This document shows positions 20,836 to 28,968 of a stretch of 64,000 nucleotides of DNA, in pieces (positions within the stretch are counted from its first letter, which is position 1; each line of letters opens with the position of its first letter). A program made the position numbers and the translations under genes. Source of the DNA: Brevibacterium gallinarum (GTDB taxonomy: Bacteria > Actinomycetota > Actinomycetes > Actinomycetales > Brevibacteriaceae); contig NZ_JACSPY010000001.1 in assembly GCF_014836885.1 (NCBI RefSeq), positions 272,330-336,329 of the forward strand, written 5' to 3'. Below the pieces are notes generated by a model that saw only the letters and a program-made list of their open reading frames with translations, was not told where the DNA came from and made no database searches.

Positions 20836-21390
20836 ATGTACGGAAGAGCGATCGTAGGTATGGGAGTATTGATGGTGGGAACACTAGTGTTCCTGGCGTC
20901 AATCTTTTACTCACTGCCGAGCAATGTTGTTTCTGACCGTGGTAAAGTAAATCCGCTCCGCGCCCTAAGTGTTGATCTCGCTCCGCAGGGTTGGGCGTTC
21001 TTTACCAAACCGCCTTCCGAGCCAGATCTATTCTTCTACGATTCGACAAGTCTAGAATCGCTTATGATTACTCCTCAAGGGCGTAGCGACAATCTTTTTG
21101 GGCTCAGTCGTACGCAGAGGGCCCAGGGTCCTGAAGGGGCAAATATGCTCCTGCGCCTTACGGATGAAGATTGGCATCAATGCGAGACCGGTGACAAGCT
21201 CGAAACATGTATTAAAACAATGGAGTCAATTAAGAAGAAGGTGCACAAGGTAGATAATCGGGCACCAATAAAGACTCTATGTGGTGAGGTGATAGTGGTC
21301 CAGGCGGCACCAACGGCTTGGTCCTACCGGGATCTTACACCTGAAACTCATACACCGCTGCACGTTGTGAAGCTGAGCGTGAAGTGTTGA
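20836..21390 (+). CDS. SdpA-like protein for toxin maturation
   Basis: 184 residues. One N-terminal membrane segment (about residues 7-27), then an SdpA-like stretch with ...LAPQGWAFFTKPPSEPDLFFY and two later cysteines (CETGDKLETC) plus a C-terminal CGEV..SVKC. In Bacillus, SdpA together with SdpB is required to turn pro-SdpC into active toxin. It lies 16 bp after the sdpC-like gene and overlaps the sdpB-like gene by 7 bp. Weak ribosome site, so coupled translation is likely. Low G+C like its neighbours. Confidence 0.78.
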   Translation: MYGRAIVGMGVLMVGTLVFLASIFYSLPSNVVSDRGKVNPLRALSVDLAPQGWAFFTKPPSEPDLFFYDSTSLESLMITPQGRSDNLFGLSRTQRAQGPEGANMLLRLTDEDWHQCETGDKLETCIKTMESIKKKVHKVDNRAPIKTLCGEVIVVQAAPTAWSYRDLTPETHTPLHVVKLSVKC

Positions 21391-22334
21391 ATAGTATTAC
21401 GTCAGTACTTTCTTATACAGACAGGGCGATATCTGCGACTCCTGCCGGCTCTCGAAAGATCGCGCTAGCCCGAACACTGATCGCTTCCGGGCAGTTGTCT
21501 GTCCTATTATTCACAGACTGGCACGCGCTCTTTGTGCCGACGGGCGGCGGGTCCTTTGGTCCATCTTGTAATGGAGTGGGCAGAGTAGGCGCCTATTGCA
21601 TGATGTACGATTCAGTGGGCCTAGTTTTTCCCTCTGTGGTGATGATAGTAGGCTTGGTTATCGTATTGAGTGGATTCTTTCCGAGGTATACGGGAATTCT
21701 CCATGCATGGGTAACGCTATCGATCTCTCCTGCAACTAGTTTGCCTGACGGTGGCGAGGCAGTGTCTCAGATTGTTGTTGTCATCCTTGCCGTAGTCCTG
21801 TTGTCTGATGGTCGTTTGAATCATTGGCATGCCACAACTTCCAGTGGGTCTCCGTTGCTTCCGGTGACATGGGCTGCGAGTCACCTGCTGCGCTTTCAGC
21901 TAATCTGGGTGTATTTGAATGCTGCTATATCGAAGACGTCGGTGCCCGAGTGGAAGGATGGGACTGCAGTATATTTCATCACGTTGGATCCCATGTTTGG
22001 TACATCGGGGCCGTTCGGTCCAATCTTTGATTGGCTAGTAAATATTCCTGTGTTTTCTCTTTTGATGACGTGGGGGGCTATAGTTATCGAGGTTGCGATA
22101 GCGTTGCTCTTGCTCGGCTCCGCCCGGTGGCGGCCGGCGGCGTTCTGGTTGGCTGTCCTTCTCCATGGAATGTTTATCGCCATGATTGGGTTGTGGTCGT
22201 TTGCTTTTGTAATGATCGGCGCTGTGCTCGCGGCAACAGGACCTACATTGAAGCTCTACGATATCGCCTTTTGGAATTGGTTTGATGAGCGAGGCTCCAA
22301 CTCGCTGTCTAATATGGAAGCGGTGCGAGGGTGA
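21384..22334 (+). CDS. SdpB-like multispanning maturation protein (HTTM type)
   Basis: 316 residues with about seven hydrophobic segments. The pattern (ARTLIASGQLSVLLFTD... HLLRFQLIWVYLNAAISKTSVPEWKDGTAVYF... LLHGMFIAMIGLWSFAFVMIGAVL) fits SdpB, which belongs with HTTM/vitamin K-dependent-carboxylase-like membrane proteins. It works with SdpA in SDP production in Bacillus. GTG start at 21384 overlaps the preceding stop, with a TTG at 21387 as alternative. It is followed by a GTGA overlap with the next gene. Confidence 0.8.
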   Translation: MLNSITSVLSYTDRAISATPAGSRKIALARTLIASGQLSVLLFTDWHALFVPTGGGSFGPSCNGVGRVGAYCMMYDSVGLVFPSVVMIVGLVIVLSGFFPRYTGILHAWVTLSISPATSLPDGGEAVSQIVVVILAVVLLSDGRLNHWHATTSSGSPLLPVTWAASHLLRFQLIWVYLNAAISKTSVPEWKDGTAVYFITLDPMFGTSGPFGPIFDWLVNIPVFSLLMTWGAIVIEVAIALLLLGSARWRPAAFWLAVLLHGMFIAMIGLWSFAFVMIGAVLAATGPTLKLYDIAFWNWFDERGSNSLSNMEAVRG

Positions 22335-22636
22335 ATCGAATACGTGTGTATGTGAAGACGCACTGGATGAATGGGTGGTTCATCCGAATGTTTGCCTCCC
22401 CGGTAGTGTGTGTGAATGACAGGCAGCTTCCGGCAAGTTTCAGCGAACCGACTGTAGTTTCTGTTGAAGACCATGCCCTGAGAATTGGTGCAGGTATCCG
22501 CTACTTCTCTCGCGGTCCGGTATTGGGGTGTGAGCCTGAGCTCTTTCGTGTGGATGAGTCGTTGAATGAGGTCAACGTGGTACTCAAGAACGGCTTCTGG
22601 AACCATTCCCCATTCAGAATCGTTTCTGCCGGGTGA
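22331..22636 (+). CDS. small protein of unknown function, fourth gene of the Sdp-like operon
   Basis: 101 residues, soluble, aromatic and beta-prone (HWMNGWFIRMFASPVVCVN... FWNHSPFRIV). No membrane segment or signal peptide. Its GTG start overlaps the sdpB-like stop by 4 bp, so it is translated with the operon. It does not resemble SdpI, the multispanning immunity protein of Bacillus. By position it is a candidate for immunity or maturation, but this is inference from context alone. Confidence 0.7.
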   Translation: MNRIRVYVKTHWMNGWFIRMFASPVVCVNDRQLPASFSEPTVVSVEDHALRIGAGIRYFSRGPVLGCEPELFRVDESLNEVNVVLKNGFWNHSPFRIVSAG

Positions 22637-22756
22637 TTCGCGGCTACGTTTCGCTGCGGATGCGCCGGACGATCGTGTTGGTGAAACCCCGCCCCTGTAC
22701 GACTCACGGTCGTACCGCGCCCGGTTTTACGTGACAGGACTCCTGGTCATCAACTG

Positions 22757-22822
22757 GATGCTGCCGGTGACTATGAGCTGACCGGCAGCCTCGCCGCCGA
22801 CCTGACTCGCGCGCTTGCTCGG
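22757..22822 (+). pseudogene. possible relic of an SdpC-type C-terminus
   Basis: In one frame this reads DAAGDYELTGSLAADLTRAL (then AR). The intact SdpC-like protein ends DAADGELVKTELIANLTRAL (then AA): 11 of 22 positions identical without gaps. No matching toxin segment is seen upstream in the same frame, so it may be the tail of a second, deleted paralogue. Confidence 0.35.
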
Positions 22823-22894
22823 CCAACTCTGATGCCGCATCGGGCCGGTTGTCGCGGCGTCGATCCAGAGAGCCCCTCCCAGCGCGTAGGCGAA

Positions 22895-22968
22895 GAGGCA
22901 TGCTCACCTGTCAGGACGTCCTTGATCTCAGGAGGCATGCTCACCTGTCAGGACGTCCTTGATCTCAG
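22895..22968. repeat. two tandem 37-bp repeats
   Basis: Perfect direct copies at 22895-22931 and 22932-22968, each containing the palindrome AGGACGTCCT. Not a CRISPR array (no spacers, two units). They lie at the right edge of the disturbed region and may be a recombination scar. Confidence 0.7.
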
Positions 22969-23056
22969 GGGTTCGGAAGCAACGATGGCATCCGCGCCGG
23001 CCACCCCCTCGAATGAGGTTGCACCCCACGATGGTCCTGGCGGTTACAGTGGGCAC

Positions 23057-23795
23057 ATGGACACTCGCATCGCCGTCATCACCGGCGCCGGGAGCGGCAT
23101 CGGCCGCGCGGTCGCCCGTACGCTCATCGCCCGCGGCTGGCACGTTGCCGCCCTCGGCCGCCGTCGCGACCGGCTGGAGGAGACCCTCAACGGTGCCCCC
23201 GGCTGCCTGGCCATCGAAGCCGATATCGCCGCTCCCGAGGCGGTGCGCGCGGCCTTCGCGCAGGTTGCCGAGACCTATGGCCGCCTCAATGTGCTCTTCA
23301 ACAACGCCGGCATGTTCGGCCCGGCTGATGATGTCGGCGCTGCCGACTGGGATGAGGTCGCTCAGACGATCGACGTCAACGCAACCGGAGCGTTCTACTG
23401 CGCCAGTGCTGCCTTCGACCTCATGCGCGAACACGGCGGGCGGATCATCAACAACGGCTCGATCTCAGCGCAGGTGCCGCGCCCGCACTCGGCGGCCTAT
23501 GCGATGAGCAAGCATGCGGTGGCCGGGCTGACGAAGGCGATCATCATCGACGGCCGGCCGCACCGGATCACCGCCACCCAGATCGACATCGGCAACGCCG
23601 CCACCGAGATCCTCACCGCCATCGGCACCGGTGGGGGGAGCCCTCCAGCCCGATGGATCGAGGCGTGCTGAACCGAGCTTCGATCCAGAGATCGCCGGGA
23701 AGATGATCGCCGATATCGCCGAGCTGCCGCTGGAAGCGACGGTCGATCAGCTGACGCTGACCGCCTCGGGCATGCCGTTCCCCGGCCGCGGCTGA
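23057..23795 (+). pseudogene. short-chain dehydrogenase/reductase, frameshifted near its end
   Basis: Classical SDR: cofactor motif TGAGSGIG, NNAG, catalytic Ser/Tyr/Lys region (NNGSIS... SAAYAMSKHA). The reading frame stops early at 23671, yet the usual C-terminus (ALQPDGSRRAEPSFDPEIAG...LTASGMPFPGRG) continues in another frame to 23795. The shift maps to a run of six G at 23633-23638; five would restore the frame. It could be a real mutation, slippage or a sequencing error. TACAGT (23045-23050) lies 6 nt before the ATG, so it is probably leaderless. The true 3' end overlaps the convergent gene at 23747. Confidence 0.8.
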
Positions 23796-24058
23796 GCATT
23801 CCGCCGCGCCGCAGTCACCGTCACCGCAGCAGCCCACAGCCCACCTGTGGGCAGGGCGATCACAGCGCAGGTCAGCAAGATGGTCGCTGCCGTCATCGGC
23901 CAGGTCGGGCCGGGGCCGTCGAGGGTGGAGACCGGCAGGCCGAGCATCGAGCCGAAGACGAACAGATAGGCCATGAGCGCTGCGAAAAGCGCGAGCGCGA
24001 GCCCGCCGAGAGCAAGCGGAGCGAAGGTCATGAGTGTGCGTCTGCGGGTCATGGTCAT
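23747..24058 (-). CDS. small two-TM membrane protein
   Basis: 103 residues, two hydrophobic segments (APLALGGLALALFAALMAYLF and MTAATILLTCAVIALPTGGL) and a short basic tail. Function unknown. Start 24058 is supported by AAGGAG 5 nt upstream. The 3' end overlaps the restored C-terminus of the convergent SDR gene by 49 bp. Confidence 0.6.
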   Translation of the reverse strand: MTMTRRRTLMTFAPLALGGLALALFAALMAYLFVFGSMLGLPVSTLDGPGPTWPMTAATILLTCAVIALPTGGLWAAAVTVTAARRNAQPRPGNGMPEAVSVS

Positions 24059-24150
24059 GGCAGCTCCTTGGGATGGCACCGGGGATTCAGCTGAGTCCGG
24101 TGCCGAGCCTACCGGCCCAGGCTGGGAATGCGATCCGATGAGACGGTCGC

Positions 24151-26673
24151 TCACAGCCGTGGGTCGATGGGCGCGGATTCGAGAGCGAGCACACCGAACA
24201 CCGGGGCATGCACACGGTGCAGCGGCTCACCTGCTGTGAACCGCTCGAGGGCTTCCAGACCGAGGGCGTACTCGCGCAGCGCCAGCAGCTGCTTGTGCTT
24301 GAGGCTGCGCGAGCGCAGCTTCTCCAGCCGCTCCTCAGAGCAGTAGTCCGGGCCGTAAATCATCCGCAGGTACTCGCGGCCGCGGATCTTGAGGCCTGGC
24401 TGCAGGCCCCCGTCACGCCGGCCGCCACCGGCTGCCGCATTGGCAAGCGGCTTGACGACGATGCCCTCACCGCCTGCCTCCGTCAGCTCCTCCCACCATG
24501 TCGTCGCCTCGGCGACAGCCTGTGCATCAGCCGGGTCGAGGATCCTGCGGGCAGTCGGTGAGAACACGGTGTCATCAGCAGCGACAAGAGCGTCGGCCAT
24601 CCTCAGATGCCAGTCATGCGGCCGGTGGTGATGTGTCTGCCCGGCCGTCGCGAGGACCTGGAAGGCCGCGAAGCGCACCTGCCCGGCATCGCCGATATAG
24701 CGCTCGAAAGCCTGCTGGAACAGCGTGATCTCCGCCTGCTGACGGGCAGGCACATGCGCTGCCGGGACGTCGATGCCGCGGGCTGCCGCCGCCTGCAGCG
24801 CAGCATCCGTCAGCGCAGTGGCCTGCAGGCCGGCAGCCGCCGTGGGAGCGTAGATGCTGTCGATGAGCTCAGCGGCCTTGACGTTCCACGGCAGCATCTC
24901 ACCGTCAAGCAGCACCCAGTCGGATTCGAGCTCGGCGAACAGCCCAGCCGTCTCGGCTGCCGCGGCCATCCGGGCCAGCAGCCGGCCGCCATCGTCGGCG
25001 GGGAAGAACGCACGCCCGGTGCGGGTATAGGCATACGAGCCCACCGCCTCGGGCCCGGTGCCGGAGCCCTCCCGGCTGCCAGGCCGGCGCAGCATGACGA
25101 CGGCCCGCGAACCCATGTGCTTCTCCTCGCAGATGACCGCCTCGGTGCGCCCTGCGTAGTAGTCGAAAGCGGTGCCGGGGTGCTCCAGATACCCCGGCTC
25201 GCGGCTCGTGGGCGCCGGCGCCATCGTCGGCGGCAGATACGGCAGCAGCTGCGGGGCCAGGGCGAAGCGGCTCAACGTCTCCAATGCCGCTGCGGCGCGC
25301 TCCTCGGGGACCGCCACCCGTCCCATCCGCGCGGTCTCGACCCCGCCGATGCCCAGCACATCGGTGATCCGCAGCTCGTCATGTTCCCTGTCTGACGCCT
25401 CGGGCGCGGTCAACGGGCGGGCCGGTTCGCACCACTGGCGTTCGGCCGGCACCTGCACGGTCTCCAGCTCCGGGTAGCGCAGCGCTGAGAGCGCCCCGCC
25501 GAACACACAGCCGGTGTCGAGACACAGCGTGTTGTTCACCCACGTCAGGCGCGCAGTCGGGACGTGACCGTAGACCACCCGGGCGGCGCCGCGATACTCG
25601 GCAGCCCAGTCGAGGCGCACCGGCAGGCCGTGCTCGTCGACCTCGCCGGTGGTGTCGCCGTAGAGCGCGAACTGCCGCACCCGGCCTGAGGCACGGTTGT
25701 GGTACTCCTCCTTCAGCCCGGCATGGGCGACGACGAGCCTGCCGTCATCGAGGACGAGATGGGCGACGAGCCCATCGGCGAAGTCACGGACCGCGGCACG
25801 GAACTCGGCCGGCTCGGCTTCAAGCTGGTCCATCGTCTCGGCCAGCCCGTGGCTGCGGGTGACGTTGCGGCCGTCGAGGGCGCGCACGAGCTTGGCCTCG
25901 TGGTTGCCCGGCACGCACAGCGCATGACCGGCCGCGACCATGCCTATGACCAGACGCAGCATTCCGGCGCTGTCGGGCCCGCGGTCGACGAGGTCGCCGA
26001 CGAACACCGCAGTGCGTCCCTCCGGGTGGACGGCATCCGTGCCTGAGGTAGAGAGCTGGTAGCCGAGTTCGCGCAGCAGGGTGCGCAGCTCGCTGATACA
26101 GCCGTGGACATCGCCGATGATGTCGAAGGGGCCGTGCAGGTGCCGCTGGTCCGAGCGCAGCGGCCGGCGCTCGATGCGCGCTGCGGCGATCTCCTCCGGT
26201 GAGGAGAGCACCGTGACCCCGCGGAACTTCTCGCGGCCGATCCGCTTGAGCCCGGAGCGCAGGCTGCGATGCTGACGCTCGATCACTTCGGGGCCGAATG
26301 GCCGGTCGGTGCGCGCTGCGTGCCGCTCCTGGGCCACCGGCAGCGGCACATCGAGCACGATCGCCGTGGGGAGTGTGTCGTTGTCGCGGGCGAGCTGCAC
26401 GAGCGCTGCCCGGTCGCGCGGGTGCAGGGAGGTGGCGTCGACGACGGTGAGCAGGCCTGCTTCCAGGCGGCGGGTGACGATGTCGGTCAGCAGGTCGAAC
26501 GCTGCGGCGGTGGCCGACTGGTCGTTCGGGTCGTTGGACACGATGCCGCGGCAGGTGTCGGAGGAGACGACCTCATAGGGCCCGAAATGGGTCGCGGCGA
26601 ACGTCGACTTGCCGGATCCGGAGATGCCGACGAGGACGACGAGGCTGGGGTCGGGGATCGAGATCGTCGTCAT
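24151..26673 (-). CDS. pnkp: polynucleotide kinase-phosphatase with ligase-like domain (bacterial Pnkp)
   Basis: 840-residue three-domain RNA end-healing enzyme. N-terminal kinase with P-loop GISGSGKST (about 16-24). Central calcineurin-like phosphatase: GDVHG (about 187-191), GDLVDRGPDS, GNHEAK, VAHAGL and a later GH. C-terminal adenylyltransferase domain with nucleotidyl lysine in EEKHMGSRAVV (Lys about 518). It heals 5'-OH and 2',3'-phosphate ends of cut RNA and acts with Hen1, whose gene it overlaps by 4 bp. Two segments (SGTGPEAVGS near 537-546; TAPEASDRE near 422) are encoded by copies of the dispersed CCCGAGG repeat. Confidence 0.94.
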   Translation of the reverse strand: MTTISIPDPSLVVLVGISGSGKSTFAATHFGPYEVVSSDTCRGIVSNDPNDQSATAAAFDLLTDIVTRRLEAGLLTVVDATSLHPRDRAALVQLARDNDTLPTAIVLDVPLPVAQERHAARTDRPFGPEVIERQHRSLRSGLKRIGREKFRGVTVLSSPEEIAAARIERRPLRSDQRHLHGPFDIIGDVHGCISELRTLLRELGYQLSTSGTDAVHPEGRTAVFVGDLVDRGPDSAGMLRLVIGMVAAGHALCVPGNHEAKLVRALDGRNVTRSHGLAETMDQLEAEPAEFRAAVRDFADGLVAHLVLDDGRLVVAHAGLKEEYHNRASGRVRQFALYGDTTGEVDEHGLPVRLDWAAEYRGAARVVYGHVPTARLTWVNNTLCLDTGCVFGGALSALRYPELETVQVPAERQWCEPARPLTAPEASDREHDELRITDVLGIGGVETARMGRVAVPEERAAAALETLSRFALAPQLLPYLPPTMAPAPTSREPGYLEHPGTAFDYYAGRTEAVICEEKHMGSRAVVMLRRPGSREGSGTGPEAVGSYAYTRTGRAFFPADDGGRLLARMAAAAETAGLFAELESDWVLLDGEMLPWNVKAAELIDSIYAPTAAAGLQATALTDAALQAAAARGIDVPAAHVPARQQAEITLFQQAFERYIGDAGQVRFAAFQVLATAGQTHHHRPHDWHLRMADALVAADDTVFSPTARRILDPADAQAVAEATTWWEELTEAGGEGIVVKPLANAAAGGGRRDGGLQPGLKIRGREYLRMIYGPDYCSEERLEKLRSRSLKHKQLLALREYALGLEALERFTAGEPLHRVHAPVFGVLALESAPIDPRL

Positions 26674-28091
26674 GCGGCCGGCTCCATGGCGGTGACGGGC
26701 TCCTCGGCAGTGAAGGTGCGGGAGAACACCGCGATCTGCGTCGGCTGGCCGTGCACGGGATCAGCATCGCCGATCCCGTCGATGTCGACGACGTAGCCGT
26801 AGCGTGAGCAGACGGCTGCCGCCCACGAGGCGAACTCGGTGCGGGAGAACTCGAACCGGTGATCAGGGTGGCGGAACTGCCCGCCGGCCAGCCCCGGATA
26901 GCAGGCGTTGTACTCGCGGTTGGGAGTGGTGACGATGGCGTGGGAGGGTGCGGCGTGGCCGAACAGGCTCGCCTCAACTGCCGGCAGCCGGCTCGGGTCG
27001 ATGTGCTCGATGACCTCCATGAGCACGGCGACGTCGGCCTCGGCGATGCGCTCGTCGATGTAGGTGATCGAGGACTGGATGAGCTCCAGCCGTGCGGCCT
27101 GCCGTTCGGGCATCCGGTCGATGTTGAGCGCCCGCTCGGCGCGGCTGAGCTCACCTGCGGAGACATCGGTGCCGATGACGGAGGCGATCCGCGGATTGCC
27201 CAGCAGCGGTGCCAGCAGCGCACCGGCCCCGCAGCCGATGTCGACGACGCTGCGTGGGCGCAGCGCGGTGATCTCCGCCAAGACACGCTCACGGCGCAGC
27301 TCGCGCAGCGCCTGCCGGGACGCGCCGCCCGCCTCGGCGCCGGGATCGGACGCAGCAGCCGCCTCGGCGCCGGGATCGGCCGGCACACTGTCCAGCCGCT
27401 GCTCGGCGGCACGGACATAGCGGCGCTGCTGGGCGAGGTAGCGGTGCAAGATCGTCTCGCGCTGCGGGTGGGCGGCCAGCCATGTGCCGGCCCGGTCGAG
27501 CAGCTTGTCGATCTCGGACTCATCGACCCAGTAGTGCTTGCCGCCGTCGAGAACGGGGATGAGGACGTAGAGCTCATTCAGCAGCGCCTGCACGGTGGCC
27601 CGCCCGTGCAGGTGCAGATTGGGTGCCAGGCCCTCCGGTCCCGAGGCGGTGGTGACCTCCCAGCCGAGCGGCGCGAACACCTCGGTGGCGGCCTGCGGGG
27701 TCGTCTGCACGGCAGCGACCTGGGCTTCGAGACGGAACTCGGTGGCAGCGAGGTCGGGGCGGCTGGCGAGGGTACCGGCCATGGCGGTGGAGAAGACGCT
27801 GCGCAGGGCGACGGCGAGCAGGGAGGACGCCGCCCAGGGGCGGTCATTGATGTAGCCGGAGAGGTGGAAGGAATCGCGCCGGAACTGCCCGAGCTTCGCC
27901 AGCTTGCCGGTGTCGACGTCGACCCACAGTGCGGCCTGGCAGACGTCGTCGTCGGCGCGGGGGTAGAAGACCTGTGCGGTGCCGAAGCTCAGCTGTGCGG
28001 TGTGTACGCGATCAGGGTGCTTGTGCAGGATGAAACCGAGGTCGCGGGCGGGGATCCCGGGTTCGCCGTGCAGCGTGAGCGAGAGGAACAT
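26670..28091 (-). CDS. hen1: 3' terminal RNA ribose 2'-O-methyltransferase Hen1
   Basis: 473 residues. N-terminal Hen1-specific domain (LSGYINDRPWAASSLLAVAL) and C-terminal SAM methyltransferase (VVDIGCGAGAL about 283-292). The metal-site signature is E359-V-I-E362-H363 with later histidines in RHPDH. It methylates the 2'-OH at the repair junction so the same nuclease cannot recut. Upstream partner of pnkp in an RNA-repair operon. The linker around 239-256 is a double PGAEA.ASD repeat (30-bp DNA period). TACAAT ends 6 nt before the ATG, so the transcript is probably leaderless. Confidence 0.94.
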   Translation of the reverse strand: MFLSLTLHGEPGIPARDLGFILHKHPDRVHTAQLSFGTAQVFYPRADDDVCQAALWVDVDTGKLAKLGQFRRDSFHLSGYINDRPWAASSLLAVALRSVFSTAMAGTLASRPDLAATEFRLEAQVAAVQTTPQAATEVFAPLGWEVTTASGPEGLAPNLHLHGRATVQALLNELYVLIPVLDGGKHYWVDESEIDKLLDRAGTWLAAHPQRETILHRYLAQQRRYVRAAEQRLDSVPADPGAEAAAASDPGAEAGGASRQALRELRRERVLAEITALRPRSVVDIGCGAGALLAPLLGNPRIASVIGTDVSAGELSRAERALNIDRMPERQAARLELIQSSITYIDERIAEADVAVLMEVIEHIDPSRLPAVEASLFGHAAPSHAIVTTPNREYNACYPGLAGGQFRHPDHRFEFSRTEFASWAAAVCSRYGYVVDIDGIGDADPVHGQPTQIAVFSRTFTAEEPVTAMEPAA

Positions 28092-28097
28092 GGGCCG

Positions 28098-28114
28098 ATT
28101 GTACTGGTCAGTAC
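28098..28114 (-). promoter_or_regulatory. -10 box and overlapping palindrome of the hen1-pnkp operon
   Basis: TACAAT (28103-28098, reverse strand) is overlapped at its upstream edge by the perfect inverted repeat GTACTG-GT-CAGTAC (28101-28114). This position suits a repressor site. Confidence 0.5.
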
Positions 28115-28149
28115 TGTGCCCGGCTCCACGAGGCGGAACCGGGCACAGT
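28113..28149 (-). terminator. hairpin between the membrane pseudogene and hen1
   Basis: 11-bp perfect stem ACTGTGCCCGG / CCGGGCACAGT, extended by three more pairs after one mismatch. It probably ends transcription of the gene at 28191-28732. Confidence 0.55.
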
Positions 28150-28190
28150 GTGGGGATCGGGGGACGGCGTAGAGATCGGGGGCGTGAGGG

Positions 28191-28732
28191 TCAGTCTTCG
28201 TCGGGAGCTTCGGCCTCGCGGCGGCGAGCACGACCGGCCACGAGCTTGGCGACGATGGCCACGGCAGCCAAACCTGCGAGACCGCCGACGACGGCTCCGG
28301 CGAGGGTGCCGCTGGGGTCATCCGTGCCGAGCATCGGAGAGACGGAGACCAGCGGCGAACCGGTCAGCATATGGAAGGCGAGAACACCGATCCAGGCCGC
28401 GGTGATGAGGGCAGCGATGGTCCAGTAGGTCCAGCGGCGGCCACGGTTGGCGCGGTCGAACAGCTCCCAGTAGCTCACGCCGTGCTTGCTGCAGTACCAC
28501 GAGATGGTCTGTCCGCCGGCGGCAGCGGCGAAGATCGGCAGGGCGGAGAAGAACCCGCGCCACCGGCGGCCAGGAGCAGAGCTGCGGCGAAGCAGGCGTA
28601 GGTGGCGACCTGCATGCCGACGACGCTGCCGCGGAGCATGATCATCGCTTCGCGCTCGTCGCCGAAGGACGGGTCGTTGAAGCCGGCGATGGCGTCGGCG
28701 CGCGGGGTGGGAGAGGTCTGGTGGGTTTGCAT
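28191..28732 (-). pseudogene. membrane protein, frameshifted
   Basis: The start (MQTHQTSPTPRADAIAGFNDPSFGDEREAMI..., first membrane segment MQVATYACFAAALLLAAGG) and the end (GFFSALPIFAAAAGG... two further membrane segments, ending RRREAEAPDED) lie in different frames. One missing base near 28555-28565, in a G/C run, explains the break. Start ATG 28732 has AAAGGA 6 nt upstream. The MQTH...ADAIAGFNDPSFGDERE head is typical of small membrane proteins paired with an XRE regulator, and one lies immediately upstream. Function unknown. Confidence 0.7.
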
Positions 28733-28776
28733 GGCGATTCCTTTCAGCGGGTCTGTCGGGGTATGGGGGTGGGCGC

Positions 28777-28968
28777 TCAGCCGGCAGTGGCCGGGGCATC
28801 GTCGAGCGAGAAGAGCGCTTCGACGGTGGTGTCCAGTGCACGGGCTGCTCTGAGGGCGAGATAGACGCTGGGGGAGTAGTCGCCACGCTCGATCGCGATG
28901 ATCGTCTGCCGCGAGACTCCCACCTCGGCGGCCAGCTGCGCCTGCGGTCCCGAGGCGGTTCCTGGCAC
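28777..28968 (-). CDS. XRE-family helix-turn-helix regulator
   Basis: Short regulator with HTH core AQLAAEVGVSRQTIIAIERGDYSPSVYLALRAARALDTTVEALF. In the usual family the HTH is preceded by NRIRELR..GLSQ. Here the equivalent region reads RIGACLKAVPGTASGPQAQL and is encoded by a copy of the dispersed CCCGAGGCGG repeat, suggesting the N-terminus was altered by it. No in-frame ATG lies upstream; GTG 28968 is the only reasonable start, and it may be a damaged gene. Confidence 0.65.
   Translation of the reverse strand: MPGTASGPQAQLAAEVGVSRQTIIAIERGDYSPSVYLALRAARALDTTVEALFSLDDAPATAG

Larger units (their letters stand above)
22637..23044. other. region between the Sdp-like operon and the SDR gene, with gene debris
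   Basis: No intact gene. G+C rises back to the chromosomal level. It contains a translated relic resembling the C-terminus of the SdpC-like protein (22757-22822) and a two-copy 37-bp tandem repeat (22895-22968). A 71-codon open frame at 22566-22781 is not convincing. Confidence 0.55.

Noticed and set aside
22566..22781. 71-codon open frame after the Sdp-like operon
   Set aside because: Overlaps the fourth operon gene out of frame, no ribosome site, no coherent protein features.
22895..22968. CRISPR repeat or IS end
   Set aside because: Only two abutting copies, no spacer, no transposase frame and no inverted partner.
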